From Vreelandella nigrificans (GTDB taxonomy: Bacteria; Pseudomonadota; Gammaproteobacteria; Pseudomonadales; Halomonadaceae): a stretch of 60,236 nucleotides of DNA. A program made the translations under genes and the position numbers. Location: positions 1-60,236 of the forward strand of contig NZ_NWUX01000025.1 of assembly GCF_002374315.1 (NCBI RefSeq), written 5' to 3'. Positions 26,439 to 33,174 of the stretch are shown in pieces; the stretch's first letter is position 1; each line of letters starts with the position of its first letter. Below the pieces are notes generated by a model, which did not search any database, was not told the origin of the DNA, and was given only the letters and a program-made list of their open reading frames with translations.

Positions 26439-26984
26439 CTATATTTCTGTGTTAGCCGCTTCACGCTGAGCTTTGCGAGTTTTCCCTGCCCGCGAAGGCG
26501 GCTGGCAAATACCGCATACATAGTCATGAAGTGGGCTATGTGCATGAGCAACAAAGCGCCCCTTACAGCGGGTACAGGTATTTAGCTGCAGTAAATCGCT
26601 TTCAAAAAAACGCACCAACGTCCATGCTCTAGTCAAACCCAGCACCGGTTCCACGCCTTCAAGCGTTATCTGCTCTTCGTAAAGGCGGTAAGCTTTTACG
26701 AACGCATCGATACGCTCGCAGTTAGTATTCTGCTGCAAGCTTGCGTAAATATTATAAAAAAGTGACGAGTGTACATTGGGCAACCAGGTGACGAACCAGT
26801 CTGTCGAGAAAGGTAGCATCCCCTTTGGAGGCGACATGCCACGTACCTCTTTGTACAACTTAATGAGGCGAGTACGGCTTAGATCCGTTTCCGTCTCCAG
26901 CACCTGTAAACGTGCACCTAATTCAATCAGTTCGATTGCCAGCTGCACTTGGTGCATTTCATCAACCAAGCTTTTCTGGCTCAC
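26439..26984 (-). CDS. flhC: Flagellar master regulator subunit FlhC
   Basis: With FlhD forms the FlhD4C2 activator of class II flagellar promoters; 181 aa. Family sequence is clear in RLIKLYKEVRGMSPPKGMLPFS, and the C-terminal zinc site has two CxxC pairs (CTRC and CGIC) 16 residues apart. The GTG start overlaps the flhD stop (GTGA) and is served by the strong GGAGGAG inside the end of flhD. FlhDC rather than FleQ-type control suggests enterobacterial-style regulation. Confidence 0.96.
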   Translation of the reverse strand: MSQKSLVDEMHQVQLAIELIELGARLQVLETETDLSRTRLIKLYKEVRGMSPPKGMLPFSTDWFVTWLPNVHSSLFYNIYASLQQNTNCERIDAFVKAYRLYEEQITLEGVEPVLGLTRAWTLVRFFESDLLQLNTCTRCKGRFVAHAHSPLHDYVCGICQPPSRAGKTRKAQREAANTEI

Positions 26985-27313
26985 TCTTCTCCTCCTTTAG
27001 ATAAAGACCCAAATGGTTCACAGGCTGATAATAAGGATGCATGTAACCCCGAAAGCCCTTGATCCCTTGGGTTCTCCATAATTTGGCGCAAGCGTTGACC
27101 ACTGGCTTGGCTAAACCGGCATATCAACTGGTTAGTGCGCGCCAGCCTCGTCAATTGCCATGCGTTAAGTGAAACGAGTAAATCCGCCAATTCGTTATCG
27201 ATTTTCAAGCGAAACATAGCCGCCTCACGATCTTCATTCAGCAGACGCTGGGCAAGGAGTAAATATGCTAAGTTTATTTCTTCAATTTCATCAAGAAAGT
27301 TTGTTTGACTCAT
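26981..27313 (-). CDS. flhD: Flagellar master regulator subunit FlhD
   Basis: Partner of FlhC, 110 aa. The helical dimer region is visible (FLDEIEEINLAYLLLAQRLLNEDREAAMFR is the N-terminal part, residues 6-35), followed by the ADLLVSLNAWQLTRLARTN segment typical of FlhD. GGAA lies eight bases before the ATG. The 115 bases upstream, before the FlhB-like gene, presumably hold the flhDC promoter, but no clear sigma-70 boxes or operator could be named. Confidence 0.94.
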   Translation of the reverse strand: MSQTNFLDEIEEINLAYLLLAQRLLNEDREAAMFRLKIDNELADLLVSLNAWQLTRLARTNQLICRFSQASGQRLRQIMENPRDQGLSGLHASLLSACEPFGSLSKGGEE

Positions 27314-27428
27314 AGTGTTCCATCGAACAACACAGGCGCGACTTTATAAACGTTATAACGACGCCGTGGGTGACTTTTTCCATAAGCTTCATGGTTGCAC
27401 ACAACATCTGCATTGGCTACTTGAGCCG

Positions 27429-27710
27429 TTAACGATGAACGAGCCCTTCTTCCGAAAGCTCAAACACCCACACCAACAGCTCTGCGACTACCTGATATAA
27501 ACTCGCTGGAATCTCAGCATCTATATCTAACTGCATAAGCAGCGCCACTAACTCAGGGGCATCGTGTACGTAAATCCCCTGGCGCTGCGCTTCTGCCATA
27601 ATCCGTTCAGCTAACTCACCATACCCTTTCGCCACGACCCGAGGCGCCTGCTCGCCACCTTGATAGGCCAGTGCAACGGCCTGGCGACGACGCTCACCCG
27701 ACGTCGTCAT
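27429..27710 (-). CDS. FlhB-like C-terminal domain protein (FhlB/FlhX type)
   Basis: Stand-alone 93-aa homologue of the cytoplasmic domain of FlhB, without membrane helices. It begins in the part of FlhB just after the cleavage site (QAVALAYQGGEQAPRVVAKGYGELAERIM versus YAVALMYQEGSMGAPRLVAKG; shared core is AVAL-Y and APR-VAKG) and ends VVAELLVWVFEL like FlhB VMAWAYRL. The NPTH motif itself is absent. ATG at 27710 is preferred over TTG at 27722. It overlaps the end of the FliK-like gene, a pairing (FliK-like plus FlhB-like) also found in other bacteria. Possibly a substitute for cleaved FlhB C-terminus. Confidence 0.85.
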   Translation of the reverse strand: MTTSGERRRQAVALAYQGGEQAPRVVAKGYGELAERIMAEAQRQGIYVHDAPELVALLMQLDIDAEIPASLYQVVAELLVWVFELSEEGLVHR

Positions 27711-28917
27711 GGTGGCTCTCAAAACTTATATACCTGGCGTTGACCTGGACTTTATGAAAATCCAAGGCCCCTAAACGTCTCTCTAGCGCACCGAGCCCCT
27801 GCTCAAGCTGCCGATGTGTCGCTAAGTCATCAGTCGTCAGGTCTATACTCAACGTCGCCTGATAAAGCCATAACGAAACGCGGAAAGCTCCCACATTGGG
27901 CACTTCAAGTTGCATTTCAGAACGCCAAGCTTCTTCAGGGTCAGCATCATCTTGAGCGGCTTCCTGCCCAGCATCTCGTGTAGGCAGATTAATCACTAGC
28001 GCCATAAAGATTCCGGCCCAAACATCACCTTCCCAACGAATCGTTGGCATTACCAACATTTCGAGCTGCTGACGTACCAGGCTTTGCAGGTTCTCATGAA
28101 CAATTTCTTTTCCCCTTCGCGGGGCTGCTATTTCAGCCAACTCCTGCAAGTTACCGGAGTCCGCTCTGGCTTGGCCTGTCTCTGGCCTTCCTGCCTGCAA
28201 CGTAGCGTTCAGGCTTGGCGTATTCACCATCAGCACATCAGGCCGCCCTAACACTGGCCTTTCACTTGCGGCTGGTACCAGCGGCGTATTGGGCAAAATA
28301 GACAAATTACCTGCCGTCGCTGGCGCAGACGAGCTTGGCGCTAAAGGCGTTGCAGCCATCACTGCTAGATTCGCACTAGCAGGCCATACAGGCCGCGGGC
28401 CGGGCTGCATCTGCGGCTCACGCAACAGCTGCTGACGAGAAACTTCCCCTTGGAACCAACGCTTTAGATGAGATTCGTAGAATAAACCACTATCTCGCAC
28501 ACTGGCTTCGAAACGCGTCGCCAACACTGTAGCTGTTGGTGCATCCTGGGCATTCATCAGCGGTGCCTCAGGGCGCATAACGCTAGGTGGCGCAGGGAAG
28601 CGCAGCAAAACATCAGCGATCGTGCGTGCAGCAGGGCTAAAGTGCGTCTGCGTTGAACCAGGCGATGTATTTGAGCCTCCCTGGGAGGGCGGGCGCTGCT
28701 CACCAGAGGTATTCGAAGTCGGTAAGCGTTTAAGCTCACCTAACGGCGACGACATTGGTCGCCCATCTAAGCTAGCATCCCCCTGCAGCGCTCGCGGCCC
28801 TTCACCTGGAGGAACAGGCTGCACAGGCGCATTCAGAGAGCGCTGTAAAGAGGCCTCTCCCTGACGCCCCAGCACTTGGTGCAAAAGGGTATCAATAAGC
28901 GGCGTGATGCCGCTCAC
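27694..28917 (-). CDS. Second FliK-like protein (hook-length control C-terminal domain)
   Basis: 407-aa protein, Pro/Ser/Ala-rich in the first 260 residues and globular at the C-terminus. The C-terminal part (EEAWRSEMQLEVPNVGAFRV, then LWLYQATLSIDLTTDD) resembles the FliK C-terminal domain that interacts with FlhB. It overlaps fliT (GTGA) and the FlhB-like gene, so it is encoded together with its likely partner. The true hook-length protein is the giant FliK at 38556-42143; what this paralogue does is unknown. FliK assignment rests on domain likeness and context. Confidence 0.65.
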   Translation of the reverse strand: MSGITPLIDTLLHQVLGRQGEASLQRSLNAPVQPVPPGEGPRALQGDASLDGRPMSSPLGELKRLPTSNTSGEQRPPSQGGSNTSPGSTQTHFSPAARTIADVLLRFPAPPSVMRPEAPLMNAQDAPTATVLATRFEASVRDSGLFYESHLKRWFQGEVSRQQLLREPQMQPGPRPVWPASANLAVMAATPLAPSSSAPATAGNLSILPNTPLVPAASERPVLGRPDVLMVNTPSLNATLQAGRPETGQARADSGNLQELAEIAAPRRGKEIVHENLQSLVRQQLEMLVMPTIRWEGDVWAGIFMALVINLPTRDAGQEAAQDDADPEEAWRSEMQLEVPNVGAFRVSLWLYQATLSIDLTTDDLATHRQLEQGLGALERRLGALDFHKVQVNARYISFESHHDDVG

Positions 28918-29312
28918 GGCGCCTCCTGATCTAGCGAGCCTTCAGTATCAGACTGCCCCTGCTGCGGCGCGTAGGCACGGTGCAAATCACGCTGACGCTG
29001 CGATACCCCAATTAGCTTGCCTAGCTCGTCACGCCTAGCAACTAAACGACGCCGAATCTCCACATCATGCTCGAGGATACCCTCCAGCAGCTCGGCCTTA
29101 CGCGCTTTGGAAGCGGCGTCTAATATGACTTGCTTATCAAGTGCGCGCAGTTCTTCTACTAGCGTCACATAGTGAGAGCGCTGCTCAATCAGCTCTGGCC
29201 ACTGTTCTGCGTTAGCTAGCTCATGCATGTGTGTCGCACGGTCTAGCAGTTCAGCGTATGCTTCTAGCAACGCTTGCTGAGTAGTGCCACGAACAGTTTC
29301 AGAACCCAACAT
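28914..29312 (-). CDS. fliT: Flagellar export chaperone FliT
   Basis: Helical cytoplasmic protein of 132 aa, chaperone of the filament cap protein FliD and, in enterobacteria, an inhibitor of FlhDC. The pattern LLEAYAELLDRATHMHELAN followed by QWPELIEQRSHYVTLVEEL fits FliT. ATG at 29312 has GAGG five bases upstream and sits seven bases after the fliS stop; an ATG at 29348 would overlap fliS. Identification is by helix pattern and position. Its client gene fliD is not in the window. Confidence 0.8.
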   Translation of the reverse strand: MLGSETVRGTTQQALLEAYAELLDRATHMHELANAEQWPELIEQRSHYVTLVEELRALDKQVILDAASKARKAELLEGILEHDVEIRRRLVARRDELGKLIGVSQRQRDLHRAYAPQQGQSDTEGSLDQEAP

Positions 29313-29319
29313 AATTGCC

Positions 29320-29736
29320 TCATGCACTCTGCTGCTGGCCGATTTCACGCCATGCTGATGCGATATCTTCTAGTAGCCGTTCCGCTTGATTAAGGCTCTC
29401 TTCATCATTGCGCAGGTTAGCAACCAGTAGCAAACGAGCAATGTAGTCATACAGTGATGCCAGCCGCTCAGCAATTTCACCGCCTTTCTCTTGGTCCAAC
29501 GCTGCTGCCAGTCCGTTATTAATAATATCTAACGCTTTAGAGATTGATTTTCCCTTCTCAGCGATATTACCTGCCTGCATATGAATACGCGCAGCCCGCA
29601 TCGATGCCTGGGCACCATCAAACAGCATCACAATAAGTTGGTGTGGATCAGCTGACATAACGCCGCTTTCCACGCCGACACGGGCATACGCCTTGGCACC
29701 TCGTCCATAGGCGGCGCCACCTCGGGAGTATGTCAT
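29320..29736 (-). CDS. fliS: Flagellin export chaperone FliS
   Basis: Prevents premature polymerisation of flagellin and delivers it to FlhA; 138 aa. The family signature is clear: ADPHQLIVMLFDGAQASMRAA and GKSISKALDIINNGLAAALD. A sigma-28 promoter lies about 100 bases upstream (29839-29865). The usual upstream neighbours fliC and fliD are missing here. Confidence 0.97.
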   Translation of the reverse strand: MTYSRGGAAYGRGAKAYARVGVESGVMSADPHQLIVMLFDGAQASMRAARIHMQAGNIAEKGKSISKALDIINNGLAAALDQEKGGEIAERLASLYDYIARLLLVANLRNDEESLNQAERLLEDIASAWREIGQQQSA

Positions 29737-29811
29737 AAGCGGGCACTCCTTTTATTGGGTCATACAACAGCTGAGCCAGTAGGGCTAACACACGCTGTTT
29801 ACAATTCAAAA

Positions 29812-29827
29812 TGAGCTTTCAAGCTCA
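29812..29827. promoter_or_regulatory. Palindrome in the fliS leader
   Basis: TGAGCTT-TC-AAGCTCA, perfect 7-bp arms, lies between the sigma-28 promoter and the fliS start, so it would be transcribed as a tight hairpin in the 5' untranslated region. Role unknown; possible translational control or mRNA stability. Confidence 0.45.
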
Positions 29828-29838
29828 GCTATAAAGTT

Positions 29839-29865
29839 ATATCGGCACCCCATTCGCAGACTTTA
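29839..29865 (-). promoter_or_regulatory. Sigma-28 (FliA) promoter for fliS-fliT
   Basis: Minus strand reads TAAAGTCT, 11 bases, GCCGATAT: the consensus is TAAAGTTT-N11-GCCGATAA, so 7 of 8 bases match in each box with exact spacing. It points at fliS. Confidence 0.88.
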
Positions 29866-29942
29866 ACCCTCAAACGCTCTTTCGCTTAGAAAAATGTCAT
29901 TCTTATAGCATGAAGGAAAAATGGAGTCGCCGTTAGGCTTTA

Positions 29943-31634
29943 TCAGGTAGACACCGCGACTTCCCGAACAGGCCGCCCAAGTTTTTCAAGGGCATCACCA
30001 CTCACAGAAGCTCCCAACGTATCGCGCAGAGGTGGCTCAACATCTCGGGCAAGCACCACTTCAGCAGGCGCACCATCTCCATGAAGGCGCATAATCCAGG
30101 CTAACTGGTCACTTGAAAAGTGAGCAAGCGAGCCAACTGGCAGTGTTTTGAAGTGCTCGATATAGCGCTTGATCCAACGCGGATCAAATTGATGCGGGTG
30201 GTGCAGCAGATGGCGATAAATTTGCTGGGCAGTTCTGGCGGGGCGGTCGACGCGATCACGTCGCATTGCCTCGACAACATCAACAACCGCGCTGGCTTTA
30301 GCCAGCTCGTTAATATCTTCGCCGGTCAACCCTCCTGGGTAACCGCTACCATCCAACCGCTCATTAACTCCCCCAATAACGGCCTGGGCAATAGAGGTAG
30401 AGAGCCATTGGCAGTTTTGTAGCCGATCCATTAACAGAGCAACGTGCTCGCTCATTGCCTGACGATGGGTAGCTTCGAAGTTAGGCGCCTTAAACACTAT
30501 CTGCGGGACAAGCGCCTTGCCCAGATCATGGATCAAACCACTGGCCACAATCGCCTTTCGGACATCACGAGGCATATTTCCCCCCACAAGGTCGAGCAGA
30601 TGCACTGCTACGGCAATTCCATGGCGTACTAACAGCGGCTCTGGCGACAAGCAGCGCGAAGCAAAGAGCAGCGCCTCACGATCCTCTTCGTGTAGCATTA
30701 ATAGGCGATCAGCATTGCGCGATAGCTGTCGAGAATCAATATCGCTCCCCTGCTGTAGCAGCAACAATTGCGCGTCTAAGTATGCCGCCACTTTCACAAG
30801 GCGCCGCGCCATCGGGGTTGCATACCGCTGAATATCGCGACGTCCGACACGCTCGGTACTCCCTGCGCGCTTACCCAGCTGTTCAAAAAGCGGTGATGGC
30901 TGGCGTTCCTCTTGGGCTTCTTTTTTATAACGCGCCGCCTCTCGCTCTATCTCACACACGAAGTACCAAATTTGCCGCTCCTGCTCCGAGGAACAGTCCA
31001 CAAAGCGAAATCCAGCCCGTAAAAGATGGTTCTCAGGATCTATTGTCTGGTGACGAGCCACCCCCTGCACTTCAAAGTAGGTACCATTAGGAAAAGTGTA
31101 GGTAAACTTGATTGGGCTATCCGCCTCCGCCAGCACGCCTCGCGCGATTAAGGGCAGCTCTACCTGACAGCCATCCTGGGAGAGATCGCGCAGCTCACCC
31201 AGAACACTCTCACCAGCGGCACTAATCACGGCTACGGGCACCACCATTCCCATACGCAGCTGCGCGCGAAACGATTCACGCCGCTGCAACACTTCTATAG
31301 TGACAGGGTAATCGCTACAGCATAAGAAGCGCCCGCCGGAGTGGCGCGTTTCCGTTAGCGAAAGCAGTGGCGTACGCACCACTTTGCCCTGGGACTGACC
31401 ACGTAAAAAGAATTTTTCCCCTTGCTGTAGACGACTCAGCAAATAGTCAACGGATGATAAATCCATGACCAGGGCATTCCCTGCATGCTGCTCCATCAAA
31501 ACAATCGGCTCTGGGCGTACTTCTGCAGAGGCCAAACAAAGCGAAACACCACCGCTTTCAATCATGGTATTTAGATAAGCGCTTATCGCCGAGGAGCTGG
31601 TAACGCTTTCATACCCATCTTGCTGAACTGCCAT
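29943..31634 (-). CDS. YcgR-like PilZ protein fused to an HD-GYP domain
   Basis: Protein of 563 aa joining a c-di-GMP receptor to a c-di-GMP phosphodiesterase-type domain. The N-terminus resembles the YcgR flagellar-brake domain. Near residue 118 the PilZ domain has the c-di-GMP-binding arginines (RRESFR) and DLSQDG about 40 residues later. The HD-GYP region has HDLGK near residue 366 and DGSGYPGGL near 428. The usual HHE before DGxGYP is VNE here, so a metal-binding His is missing and phosphodiesterase activity is doubtful. ATG at 31634 is preferred over an upstream GTG at 31718, which lacks a ribosome site. No downstream partner; the next gene is fliS. Confidence 0.85.
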   Translation of the reverse strand: MAVQQDGYESVTSSSAISAYLNTMIESGGVSLCLASAEVRPEPIVLMEQHAGNALVMDLSSVDYLLSRLQQGEKFFLRGQSQGKVVRTPLLSLTETRHSGGRFLCCSDYPVTIEVLQRRESFRAQLRMGMVVPVAVISAAGESVLGELRDLSQDGCQVELPLIARGVLAEADSPIKFTYTFPNGTYFEVQGVARHQTIDPENHLLRAGFRFVDCSSEQERQIWYFVCEIEREAARYKKEAQEERQPSPLFEQLGKRAGSTERVGRRDIQRYATPMARRLVKVAAYLDAQLLLLQQGSDIDSRQLSRNADRLLMLHEEDREALLFASRCLSPEPLLVRHGIAVAVHLLDLVGGNMPRDVRKAIVASGLIHDLGKALVPQIVFKAPNFEATHRQAMSEHVALLMDRLQNCQWLSTSIAQAVIGGVNERLDGSGYPGGLTGEDINELAKASAVVDVVEAMRRDRVDRPARTAQQIYRHLLHHPHQFDPRWIKRYIEHFKTLPVGSLAHFSSDQLAWIMRLHGDGAPAEVVLARDVEPPLRDTLGASVSGDALEKLGRPVREVAVST

Positions 31635-31744
31635 GCTCGTTTCGCCTTCCCAACCACATTGTTGTTTGACATCGCCAATAAGCGAAAGAGCATACCAGAA
31701 GCCCTTAGCCAGCCACACGCACTCATCAGTCTAACCATACCTTA

Positions 31745-31762
31745 ATTTATATGAATATAAAT
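31745..31762. promoter_or_regulatory. AT-rich palindrome, possible operator
   Basis: ATTTATAT-GA-ATATAAAT, perfect 8-bp arms, about 110 bases upstream of the YcgR/HD-GYP start and 50 bases upstream of the flaG promoter. Symmetry suggests a dimeric regulator site; no regulator can be named. Confidence 0.4.
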
Positions 31763-31810
31763 CAAGCTACTAAAGCAGCAGCCCTTCCGGGGGCCGAACA
31801 AACAAAAAGA

Positions 31811-31837
31811 TAAAGTTTAGCGCGCACCTGCCGATGT
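31811..31837 (+). promoter_or_regulatory. Sigma-28 (FliA) promoter for flaG
   Basis: TAAAGTTT, 11 bases, GCCGATGT: perfect -35 box, 7 of 8 in the -10 box, exact spacing. It lies 102 bases before the flaG ATG and rules out an earlier in-frame start at 31834, which would fall inside the -10 box. Confidence 0.9.
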
Positions 31838-31938
31838 TTAACAAAGGGGTTTACCAATCAAGCGATAAAGAACCTCATTGCCTTTGTTACCTACAACGTT
31901 ACCTAGCCATCAGGCTTACCTCGGGAGGAGCGTCATTT

Positions 31939-32298
31939 ATGGGCCCATTACCAATAGACAGTACAACTGCAATGCTGCCAACGTCGTCATCGTCACCCCT
32001 TACACCACGCCAGGAGATTGAGAACAAGCTCCGCTCACTAGCAGCACAAGTAAGTGAAACGCCTTCCGGCAAGACCATCACTCAAGGTGCACTCATTGAG
32101 CCACTGCAACGTATCAATGAGGTGATGCGCCCGCGCGGCCTTGAGTTTGACATTAGCGAAGAGTCTTCACGCATTATTACGCGAGTAGTGGATAGAGACA
32201 CAGGGGATGTTATTCGCCAAATACCGGCTGAAGAAGTACTGCTGCTCGCCGAACAGCTAGAGGAAATGCAGGGCCGCCTTATCTCTGTGGAAGTGTAA
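31939..32298 (+). CDS. flaG: FlaG-family flagellar protein
   Basis: Small cytoplasmic protein of 119 aa. The C-terminal FlaG domain is clear: PLQRINEVMRPRGLEFDISE, then RVVDRDTGDVIRQIPAEEVL and a final helix. FlaG proteins influence filament length in several bacteria and are usually next to fliC or fliD. ATG at 31939 has GGGAGGAG eight bases upstream. It is driven by its own sigma-28 promoter, consistent with late expression. Confidence 0.9.
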   Translation: MGPLPIDSTTAMLPTSSSSPLTPRQEIENKLRSLAAQVSETPSGKTITQGALIEPLQRINEVMRPRGLEFDISEESSRIITRVVDRDTGDVIRQIPAEEVLLLAEQLEEMQGRLISVEV

Positions 32299-32357
32299 AG
32301 CCACAGCAGCTAGGACTAGCGTGCGAACGCCTAGAAAATACTATTAACCATTAATTA

Positions 32358-32569
32358 CTTTAGCGACTCATTGCTTTAGCGATTCATTGATTTTAGTTAG
32401 CGTTCGCCACTTTCTATGCTCTCCACCCGACTTGCCCCCATGCTGTTTGTGACCTACCCCACCCTAGAAAACCATGCCTTCTATGGTTTGTAATTGCCTG
32501 GTTTTTAACTGCCTAGTTTTTAACTACCTAGCTTTTCACTATCTAGCTTTTAACTACCGAGTTGTTAAC
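32358..32569. repeat. Two short tandem repeat arrays between flaG and fliE
   Basis: The 292-base gap between the convergent flaG and fliE genes holds two arrays. CTTTAGCGAYTCATTG occurs twice in tandem at 32358-32389 (16 bp). A 15-bp unit of the type TRCCTAGYTTTTAAC occurs five times at 32495-32569 with a few substitutions. Between them, AAACCAT...ATGGTTT at 32469-32489 can form a weak 7-bp hairpin. No coding sequence seen. Confidence 0.8.
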
Positions 32570-32590
32570 TAATCAGTGCTTAGCGACCAC

Positions 32591-32917
32591 CTAAACCTGC
32601 ATATTCATAACATCTCGGTATGCAGAAACTAACCGATTACGTACTTGCAACCCCATCTGAAATGCAACGCTGGCTTTTTGCATATCAACCATCACATCGT
32701 TTAGCTCGACATTCGGCTCTCCCGCCTGAAACGCCATAGCTTTAGCGTTGGCGCTCTGCTGGAGACGGTTGATACGCTGAATAGAAGCCTGCAACTCACT
32801 ACCAAAGCCACCCTGACCGACCACGGTAGATACATGCTCGCCTTTCATCGGCGCAGCCGCCTGGGTTGCCAAGCTTTGCATCTGCTGCAGTGCGGACTGA
32901 ATAGGAGGTGAACTCAT
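32591..32917 (-). CDS. fliE: Flagellar hook-basal body protein FliE
   Basis: Connects the MS ring to the rod; 108 aa. The C-terminal family pattern is present: GEPNVELNDVMVDMQKASVAF and LQVRNRLVSAYRDVMNMQ. ATG at 32917 is chosen because GGGG lies seven bases upstream; ATG at 32923 is the alternative. It is transcribed divergently from fliF and alone, as in Salmonella. Confidence 0.96.
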   Translation of the reverse strand: MSSPPIQSALQQMQSLATQAAAPMKGEHVSTVVGQGGFGSELQASIQRINRLQQSANAKAMAFQAGEPNVELNDVMVDMQKASVAFQMGLQVRNRLVSAYRDVMNMQV

Positions 32918-32997
32918 ATGCATACCCCATTCACATGAAAGAAAAATAATACCAATAGCCTACCACTAGCCAGGCAAGCCTCATACGTACAAATAGA

Positions 32998-33020
32998 GAC
33001 GAAAAGCCAAGCTTTTCGTC
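32998..33020. promoter_or_regulatory. Palindrome in the fliE-fliF divergent region
   Basis: GACGAAAAGC-CAA-GCTTTTCGTC, perfect 10-bp arms with a 3-base centre, in the 257-base gap between the divergent fliE and fliF genes. No T-run follows, and no gene ends here, so an operator or promoter-linked structure is more likely than a terminator. Confidence 0.5.
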
Positions 33021-33174
33021 CATTTATGGTCGACGCACCCCAGGATAATGGCGTCCATCATAATTCCGCTTCCTAATTTTTAGCGGATAACCGCGATTGA
33101 CGGATATAGCCTATGCCTTCTTTGGTGATGCGTCTGGGCCGTTATCGGTTTTGCCTACCCTCTTGGAGGGATGC

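Larger units (their letters stand above)
31635..31938. other. Divergent intergenic region between the YcgR/HD-GYP gene and flaG
   Basis: 304 bases without a gene. It contains a perfect 18-bp AT-rich palindrome at 31745-31762 (ATTTATAT-GA-ATATAAAT) and the sigma-28 promoter for flaG at 31811-31837. No clear sigma-70 or sigma-28 boxes toward the minus-strand gene were found. Confidence 0.6.

Noticed and set aside
31834..31938. Longer flaG start at 31834
   Set aside because: The upstream ATG falls in the -10 box of a sigma-28 promoter; ATG at 31939 has a strong ribosome site.
33097..33174. Longer fliF start at 33097
   Set aside because: The extra 26 residues are not FliF-like and have no ribosome site, whereas ATG at 33175 has GGAGGG.
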